From: an uncultured Alphaproteobacteria bacterium
GTDB taxonomy: Bacteria; Pseudomonadota; Alphaproteobacteria; Rhizobiales; Aestuariivirgaceae
DNA: 11,575 nucleotides
Reading direction: 5' to 3'
NCBI GenBank assembly: GCA_937868035.1
Contig: CALMLK010000014.1
Span: forward strand, 1 to 11,575
Part shown: one piece after another, positions 7,115 to 11,575 of the stretch
Position numbering within the stretch: position 1 is the stretch's first letter
Layout: each line of letters begins with the position of its first letter
Program-made: the position numbers and the translations under genes
Notes under the pieces: generated by a model
What the model saw: the letters and a program-made list of their open reading frames with translations, nothing else
What the model was told of the DNA's origin: nothing
Database searches by the model: none

Positions 7115-8221
7115 ATGATGAAGAAACTGACATGCGCGGCACTGCTGGGCCTCGGCCTTGTGAGCGGGCAGGCGCTAGCTGGGGGCTGGACCGGCGGTGA
7201 CGACCAGCCCACCAATCCGCTCGCTTGCGATGGCACGCCCTCTGCTGGCGCCGCCATGGCCTATGACGGTGGCGCCCCCACCAATCCGCCTGACCGCAAG
7301 GGCAAGAAGATCACCGTCGTCGATGTGCCGAAGCTCATCGGCATCGGCTACTTCAACGCCACGTCCAAGGGCATTGCTGATGCAGCCACCGAACTGGGCA
7401 ACGTGGAAGCCAAGACCGACGGCCCGACCAAGGCCAACATCGACGAGCAGATCACCTTCCTCGACAACTACATCACCTCGGGTGTGGATGGCATTCTCTT
7501 CGCCGCCAACGACCCCGTGGCCATTGCCCCGGTGCTGAAGAAGGCGCTGGAGAAGGGCATCAACGTGGTGGGCTATGACGCCAACTCCACGCCGGACGCC
7601 CGCCAGTGGTTCGTGAACCAGGCGCAGTTCAACGGCATTGCCAAGTCGCTTGTGGACTCGCTCGCCGCCGAGATCGGTGAAGAAGGCAGCTTCGCCATCG
7701 TGACATCGACTTTCACCACGCCGAACCAGGCGCGCTGGATTGCCGAGATGTCCGCCTATGCCGAAAAGTGCCATCCCAAGATGAAGTGGCTGGAAACCGT
7801 GGAAGCGCAGGAAGACAACAACCTGTCCTTCAACCAGGCCACCACGCTCATCAACAAGTATGGCGATGAACTGAAGGGCATCTTCGGCATGACCTCGGTT
7901 GCCACGCCCGCCTCCGCCGAAGCCGTGACGCAGGCCAACAAGTGCGGCAGCATCGCTGTCGTCGGCCTCGCCACGCCGAACGCCATGAAGCCCTATGTGG
8001 AAAAGGGCTGCGTGAAGTCGGTGGTGCTGTGGAACCCGGTGGACCTTGGCTACGCCGCCATGCAGGTTCTGCGCGCGGTGGCCGATGGCACGCTGCAGCC
8101 GGGCGCCACGTCCGTGAAGGCCGGCAAGCTGGGTGAACTCCAGGTCATCAATGGCTCGGAAATTCTCCTCGGCGCGCCCTACGTCTTCAACAAGGACAAC
8201 ATCGGCCAGTTCGACTTCTGA
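7115..8221 (+). CDS. Periplasmic sugar/AI-2-type substrate-binding protein, LsrB/RhaS-like
   Basis: Receptor of the CUT2 importer, 368 residues, type I periplasmic binding fold (Peripla_BP_4). Residues 1-22 are a signal peptide (MMKK, hydrophobic core, ALA cleavage site before GG). The core starts near residue 66 with VVDVPKLIGIGYF and ends in VFNKDNIGQFDF; both ends and the ATPNAMKPYVEKG segment (286-298) closely resemble LsrB. Against LsrB AI-2 contacts as I recall them (K35, D116, D166, Q167, P220, A222), K73, D155 and Q205 match, while N204, M259 and S261 differ, so AI-2 is doubtful. Rhamnose (RhaS-like) or another ligand is as likely. Unusual: about 43 residues lie between the cleavage site and the first strand, with a repeated PTNP and a cysteine (C38); mature cysteines also fall at 219, 277 and 299. 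GGGAG at 7102-7106 supports ATG 7115; ATG 7118 is an alternative. Confidence 0.9.
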   Translation: MMKKLTCAALLGLGLVSGQALAGGWTGGDDQPTNPLACDGTPSAGAAMAYDGGAPTNPPDRKGKKITVVDVPKLIGIGYFNATSKGIADAATELGNVEAKTDGPTKANIDEQITFLDNYITSGVDGILFAANDPVAIAPVLKKALEKGINVVGYDANSTPDARQWFVNQAQFNGIAKSLVDSLAAEIGEEGSFAIVTSTFTTPNQARWIAEMSAYAEKCHPKMKWLETVEAQEDNNLSFNQATTLINKYGDELKGIFGMTSVATPASAEAVTQANKCGSIAVVGLATPNAMKPYVEKGCVKSVVLWNPVDLGYAAMQVLRAVADGTLQPGATSVKAGKLGELQVINGSEILLGAPYVFNKDNIGQFDF

Positions 8222-8242
8222 TCTGGTCTCGACCTGACGCTG

Positions 8243-8272
8243 CTGCGCCGCCTCCGGGCGGCGCAGTTCTTT
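8243..8272 (+). terminator. Rho-independent terminator of the CUT2 operon
   Basis: CTGCGCCGCC (8243-8252) and GGCGGCGCAG (8257-8266) form a perfect 10-bp stem with a TCCG tetraloop, followed by TTCTTT (8267-8272). It lies 21 nt after the binding-protein stop. The T-run runs into the stop codon (TTA, 8271-8273) of the convergent ATPase gene. Read leftward, the stem lacks a T-run, so it should terminate mainly the plus-strand operon. Confidence 0.85.
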
Positions 8273-9332
8273 AGGCCTCGGGAATACGGGCACCCGTGCC
8301 ATCGAAGAGGTGGAGATGCCCGGCTGCAGGCGCGACCCTGACGTCGGCCCCTTGCTCCAGTTCCGGATCGCCCTTCACCTCGACGAGGATCATGGTGCCG
8401 TCCGCCGCGCGGCAATGCACGTAACCTGTCTCACCCAGGCGTTCGACAATATCCACTTTGGCGGGAACGCCGGCCTTGCCGATGCTGCAATGCTCCGGCC
8501 GGAAACCCAGTGTCACGGCACCGGGCGCCGCCGCGGCACCCACCGTCACCGGCAGGCCGACGCCGCCCACGGAAACGCTTCGCCCATCGCGCGACAATTC
8601 CGCCGTCAGCGTGTTCATCGCCGGTGAACCGATGAAGCGCGCGACGAAGAGATTGGCGGGGCGGTAATAAAGCTCCAGCGGCTTCCCCACCTGTTCCACG
8701 CGGCCCTGATTCATGACGACGATCTTGTCGGCCAGTGTCATGGCCTCCACCTGGTCGTGCGTCACGTAAATGATCGTGGCCTTCAACAACTTGTGCAGCT
8801 TGGCGATCTCGACGCGCGTGTTGATGCGCAGCGCCGCATCCAGGTTGGAGAGCGGCTCGTCGAACAGGAACACCTTGGGCTGACGCACGATGGCGCGGCC
8901 GATGGCAACGCGCTGCCGCTGCCCGCCGGACAGTTCCTTGGGCCGCCGCTTCAGCAGTGGCTCGAGCTGCAGGATGCGCGTGGCTTCGCCGACGCGCCGG
9001 GCAATCTCGTCCTTGGGCGTGCCGGCAAACTTCAGGCCGAACGCCATGTTGTTCTCGACATTCATGTGGGGGTAGAGCGCGTAGGACTGGAACACCATGG
9101 CGATGTCGCGCTGGGCGGGCGCAAGCGCGCTGACGTCCCGCCCACCGATCGTGATGTGTCCGGATGAGATCGGCTCAAGCCCGGCAACCGACCGCAGGAG
9201 CGTGGACTTTCCGCAACCCGATGGCCCCACAAGCACAACAAAACTGCCGTCGCTCACCGTGAGGTTGATGTCCCGCAACACCTCGACGGTGCCATAGGAC
9301 TTGTGCAGTTTCTCGATGGTCACTTCAGCCAT
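8271..9332 (-). CDS. CUT1-type sugar ABC transporter ATP-binding protein (MalK/UgpC-like)
   Basis: Cytoplasmic ATPase of the second importer, 353 residues from ATG 9332. Motifs: Walker A GPSGCGKST (36-44), Q-loop Q82, signature LSGGQ (134-138), Walker B VFLFDEP (154-160), D-loop SNLD (162-165), H-loop H192. A C-terminal regulatory beta (TOBE/OB) domain follows, with GFRPEH (276-281) and HLFDGTG near the end. Length and motifs fit MalK/UgpC/MsmK, which often serve several substrates, so the name UgpC would not prove glycerol-3-phosphate uptake. A TTG at 9338 could add two residues, but ATG 9332 gives the usual MAEVTIEKL beginning and is preferred. The upstream permease stops at 9340, leaving 7 nt; there is only a weak ribosome-binding site, so coupled translation is likely. 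This is the last gene of the leftward operon. Confidence 0.95.
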   Translation of the reverse strand: MAEVTIEKLHKSYGTVEVLRDINLTVSDGSFVVLVGPSGCGKSTLLRSVAGLEPISSGHITIGGRDVSALAPAQRDIAMVFQSYALYPHMNVENNMAFGLKFAGTPKDEIARRVGEATRILQLEPLLKRRPKELSGGQRQRVAIGRAIVRQPKVFLFDEPLSNLDAALRINTRVEIAKLHKLLKATIIYVTHDQVEAMTLADKIVVMNQGRVEQVGKPLELYYRPANLFVARFIGSPAMNTLTAELSRDGRSVSVGGVGLPVTVGAAAAPGAVTLGFRPEHCSIGKAGVPAKVDIVERLGETGYVHCRAADGTMILVEVKGDPELEQGADVRVAPAAGHLHLFDGTGARIPEA

Positions 9333-9339
9333 GTTCAAC

Positions 9340-10167
9340 TCATTTCACAGCGCCGGAGGTGAGACCCCGGATCATCTGGCGGGAGAAAATCACATAAAGC
9401 ACGAGGACCGGAACAATGGCGGTGGAGAGCGCCGCCAGCACCGCATTCCAGTCCGTGATGTATTGGCCGAGGAACTGCTGCACCCCCAGCGTGATCGTCT
9501 GCTTGCCGCCGGTCGGCGCCAGCAGCAGCGGAAACCACAGGTCGTTCCACACCGGGATCATGGTGAACACGGCAACCGTCGCCATGGCGGGCCGCAAAAG
9601 CGGCAGGATGATGAAGAAGAAGATGTTGTATTCCGACAGCCCGTCGCAGCGCCCGGCCTCCCGCAGGTCCTTGGGGATCTGCTGGATGAACTCGGAGAGG
9701 ATGAACACCGCCAGCGGCAGGTTCTGCGCCACATAGACGAGGATCAGTGCCGTCAGCGTGTTGATCAGGTTGAGTTCCGAGACGAGCTGGATGATCGACA
9801 CAGACCCGAGCCGGATCGGCACCATGATGCCGATGGAGAGGAAAATCGCCAGCGCCGTGTTCCAGCGGAATTTGTATTCGGTGAGCGCCCACGCAGCCAT
9901 GGCGCCGAAGAGCAGCGTGAAGAAGATTGTGCCCACGGTCACGGTGATGGAGTTCATGTAGTAGGTGCTGATGGCGCTGTCGCCGAACACCTTCACATAT
10001 CCGATGGGATCGAAATTCCACGGCATCGGCGGCTGCAGTGGTGTGTTAAAGATCGCCCGCTTCGCCTTGAAACTGTTCATGATCACGAGGACGATCGGGA
10101 ACAGCGCCAGCGCCGTGTAGAGCGCCAGGATGCCGTGCACGGCGAAGGCTGAGACGGGCTTGCGCAT
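9340..10167 (-). CDS. CUT1-type sugar ABC transporter permease, MalG-like
   Basis: Inner-membrane channel subunit, 275 residues, BPD_transp_1 (MalG/UgpE) family, about six hydrophobic spans beginning at residue ~10. The cytoplasmic EAA loop that contacts the ATPase is at about 170-190 (EAGRCDG, then IILPLLRP). Start: the frame is open 20 codons further upstream, to 10227, but ATG 10167 (MRKPVSAF) gives the normal short N-terminus and overlaps the upstream permease stop by one base (TGATG). An AGAGG lies about 11 nt upstream. The tail RGLTSGAVK is typical of MalG relatives. It works with the MalF-like subunit encoded immediately before it. Confidence 0.92.
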   Translation of the reverse strand: MRKPVSAFAVHGILALYTALALFPIVLVIMNSFKAKRAIFNTPLQPPMPWNFDPIGYVKVFGDSAISTYYMNSITVTVGTIFFTLLFGAMAAWALTEYKFRWNTALAIFLSIGIMVPIRLGSVSIIQLVSELNLINTLTALILVYVAQNLPLAVFILSEFIQQIPKDLREAGRCDGLSEYNIFFFIILPLLRPAMATVAVFTMIPVWNDLWFPLLLAPTGGKQTITLGVQQFLGQYITDWNAVLAALSTAIVPVLVLYVIFSRQMIRGLTSGAVK

Positions 10168-11132
10168 CAGAACGAATACCTCTGGATGCGCCGCTGCACG
10201 ACGAAGAGATAGACCATCAGGCCGCACAGGATGATGAGAAACATCATGGTGGCAATCGTGGCGCCCATGGAAACATCACCAAGCTGCAACTGGTTGCCGA
10301 AGAAGACGCGATAAAACAGCGTACCCATGATGTCGGCGGAGAAGTTGGGTCCGGCGAGTGCACCCTTCATCGCGTAGATGAGGTCAAAGGCGTTGAAGTT
10401 GTTGACGAAGGTGAGGACCGAGACGAGCCCGATCGTGGGCCCGATCAGTGGCAGCTTCACGTGCACGAAGGCCTGGAACTGGTTCAGCCCGTCCACTGTC
10501 GCAGCGTCGATCAGTTCGTCGGGAATCGCCAGAAGCGCCGTGTAGATGAGGATCATCGGAATGCCGACGAACTGCCACACCGATATGAGCGAGATGGTGA
10601 TCAGCGCCGTCGACTCTTCGCCGAGCCAGGGTCCGAAGAGGAAGCCGAGTCCGAAAGTTTGCAGGAACATCTTGGCGATGCCCCAGAGCGGCGACAGGAT
10701 GAGCTGCCAGGTGAAGCCGATGATGACGACCGACAGCATCGTCGGCATGAAGATCAAAGTGCGGTAGGCGGTGCGGAAACGTAGCACGGGCAAACTGAGC
10801 AGCGCCGCGAGGAGGAGACCGATCGGGTTCTGCACCAGCATGTGGATGAGAAAGAACTTCACATTGTTCCAGAACGCGTTCCAGAACGGCTTCGACCACG
10901 TGGGGTCGCTCAGCAGCGTGGAGAAGTTCCGCAAGCCGGCATAGACATATGAGCCGTCGTTCTGCTTGTCATAGAAGGAACTGACGATCGTATCGACAAG
11001 CGGATAGACCGAGAACAGCGTGTAGACCAGAACGGCGGGGGCAAGGAAGAAGACAAGCACGCGCGCATAGGCGGCGCTGGACATGCCGACGATGCCGGTG
11101 GTTTGCGCGGGGCGGGGTGGGGCCGTTTCCAT
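10167..11132 (-). CDS. CUT1-type sugar ABC transporter permease, MalF-like
   Basis: Inner-membrane channel subunit, 321 residues, BPD_transp_1 (MalF/UgpA) family. Residues 1-22 form a cytoplasmic, partly proline-rich lead; the first membrane span is about 24-45, with further spans to ~310. The EAA loop is DAATVDG...KLPLIGP (209-231), with D209 where the consensus has glutamate. Start ATG 11132 has AGGGA at 11136-11140, only 3 nt away; Met17 (11084) is an alternative but lacks a ribosome-binding site. The stop shares one base with the next start. A 94-nt gap holding a strong stem-loop separates it from the binding-protein gene upstream in the operon. Confidence 0.92.
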   Translation of the reverse strand: METAPPRPAQTTGIVGMSSAAYARVLVFFLAPAVLVYTLFSVYPLVDTIVSSFYDKQNDGSYVYAGLRNFSTLLSDPTWSKPFWNAFWNNVKFFLIHMLVQNPIGLLLAALLSLPVLRFRTAYRTLIFMPTMLSVVIIGFTWQLILSPLWGIAKMFLQTFGLGFLFGPWLGEESTALITISLISVWQFVGIPMILIYTALLAIPDELIDAATVDGLNQFQAFVHVKLPLIGPTIGLVSVLTFVNNFNAFDLIYAMKGALAGPNFSADIMGTLFYRVFFGNQLQLGDVSMGATIATMMFLIILCGLMVYLFVVQRRIQRYSF

Positions 11133-11180
11133 GTGTCCCTGGGCTGTGCCTCACCATCTGGCGGGTGAGTTGTCACGAAC

Positions 11181-11209
11181 GTCCTTCCCGCGGGGTTCGC
11201 GGGAAGGAC
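11181..11209 (-). promoter_or_regulatory. 12-bp perfect intercistronic stem-loop in the CUT1 operon
   Basis: GTCCTTCCCGCG (11181-11192) and CGCGGGAAGGAC (11198-11209) are perfectly complementary, with a 5-nt loop. On the transcribed (minus) strand it lies 17 nt after the binding-protein stop and 48 nt before the MalF-like start. No T-run follows on either strand, so it is not a classic terminator. It resembles malE-malF-type intercistronic structures that protect the upstream receptor mRNA from 3' decay or attenuate reading into the permeases. The stem is plain in the sequence; the function is inferred. Confidence 0.7.
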
Positions 11210-11226
11210 TGATGGTGTGAAGAAGA

Positions 11227-11575
11227 TTACTTCTGGTGCGGCGCGTACCACTTCTTGAGGCCGTCCTCGAGTTGGGCGGCGGCCGCATCCGGCTGCATGG
11301 TGCCGTTCAGCACCTGCGCGGAGACGTTCCACATCTCGTTTTCGAGGTTCGGCGTTCCGCGCGACAGGATCTGGTAGCTGTTGCGGATCGTCGACTTGCA
11401 CGTGCCGCGCCAGTTCACGAACTCCTGCGCCACGTCATCCGACAGGGTGACCTTGGCGTTGGAGAGCGGGAAGAAGCCGGGGAGGGCATTGGCGTAGAGA
11501 TTGGCGAACTCTTCCGATCCCACCCAGTCCAGGAACTTCTTGGCTTCTTCCGAATTCGGCGACTTGGCGTTGAGG
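11227..11575 (-). CDS. CUT1-type extracellular sugar-binding protein, C-terminal part (runs off window)
   Basis: The C-terminal 116 residues of a family 1 extracellular solute-binding protein, the expected receptor for the following permeases. The frame is open to the window edge, so the N-terminal three quarters or so, with the signal peptide, lies beyond 11575. The GTG at 11523 is internal: codons upstream (LNAKSPNSEEAKKFLDW) continue the family pattern in which a helix ending in a FLDW/FLxF segment precedes the 'GFFPLS' region. The end is LEDGLKKWYAPHQK and a TAA at 11227-11229. Too little is present to name the ligand. Promoter and regulator lie outside the window. Confidence 0.85.
   Translation of the reverse strand, partial: LNAKSPNSEEAKKFLDWVGSEEFANLYANALPGFFPLSNAKVTLSDDVAQEFVNWRGTCKSTIRNSYQILSRGTPNLENEMWNVSAQVLNGTMQPDAAAAQLEDGLKKWYAPHQK

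Noticed and set aside
7115..8221. Calling the receptor LsrB (AI-2) or RhaS (rhamnose) outright
   Set aside because: Pocket residues match LsrB only partly, and no catabolic or signalling genes lie in the window, so the ligand is left open.
7175..8302. Minus-strand open frame (375 codons) opposite the LsrB-like receptor
   Set aside because: It would read through the terminator stem and lies entirely opposite a gene with a signal peptide and clear homology; composition is typical of an antisense shadow.
9301..10152. Plus-strand open frame (283 codons) opposite the MalG-like permease
   Set aside because: Highly charged, low-complexity translation rich in Arg, Asp, Glu and His, the usual mirror of a hydrophobic membrane protein gene.
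10168..10227. Upstream extension of the MalG-like permease start to 10227
   Set aside because: The extra 20 residues overlap the MalF-like gene deeply and lack family similarity; ATG 10167 with the TGATG overlap is the natural coupled start.
1..11575. CRISPR, tRNA/rRNA, insertion sequence, prophage or toxin-antitoxin content
   Set aside because: I saw no spaced repeat array, no cloverleaf or rRNA-like stretch, no transposase or integrase motifs, and almost all sequence is taken up by assigned genes.

Overview
The window looks like an ordinary chromosomal segment of a GC-rich alphaproteobacterium. Hyphomicrobiales (rhizobia-like) is my best guess, from protein style, strong G/C codon bias (GC a little above 60% by eye) and the density of ABC sugar importers. 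That placement is an inference; there is no rRNA or marker gene here. I see no tRNA, rRNA, CRISPR array, transposase, integrase or attachment site, and base composition looks even throughout, so nothing suggests recent transfer.

Layout. (1) 1-1650 (+): adenine deaminase, missing only its N-terminus at the window edge. (2) 1729-3378 (+): a two-repeat Na/Pi-cotransporter protein with a C-terminal PhoU-like helical domain. (3) 3560-8221 (+): a compact operon for a CUT2-type ABC importer, with a fused double ATPase, two permeases joined by ATGA overlaps, and last a LsrB/RhaS-like periplasmic binding protein. It ends at a perfect 10-bp terminator hairpin. (4) 11575-8271 (-): a second, convergent importer operon of the CUT1 (MalFGK/UgpABCE-like) type, read right to left: binding protein (C-terminal 116 residues only), MalF-like permease, MalG-like permease, MalK/UgpC-like ATPase. 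The two operons meet with 49 bp between stop codons.

Function. Both operons encode complete importer types: periplasmic receptor, two inner-membrane channel subunits, and cytoplasmic ATPase. No sugar kinase, isomerase, dehydrogenase or transcriptional regulator lies in the window, so neither substrate can be fixed from context. The plus-strand importer has the gene order of the enterobacterial AI-2 importer lsrACDB, and its receptor is clearly of the LsrB/RhaS type. However, three of the six LsrB AI-2 contacts appear changed, so a sugar such as rhamnose or an unknown ligand is more likely. Adenine deaminase (purine salvage) and the Na/Pi protein share the strand with this operon but have no evident functional link to it.

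The most useful second looks are the ligand-site divergence and the unusual N-terminal extension of the LsrB-like receptor, a 12-bp perfect stem-loop between binding-protein and permease genes of the second operon, and a 7-4-7 direct repeat shaped like a PHO box before the Na/Pi gene. I found no convincing new system; this is mostly well-understood transport and salvage genes.
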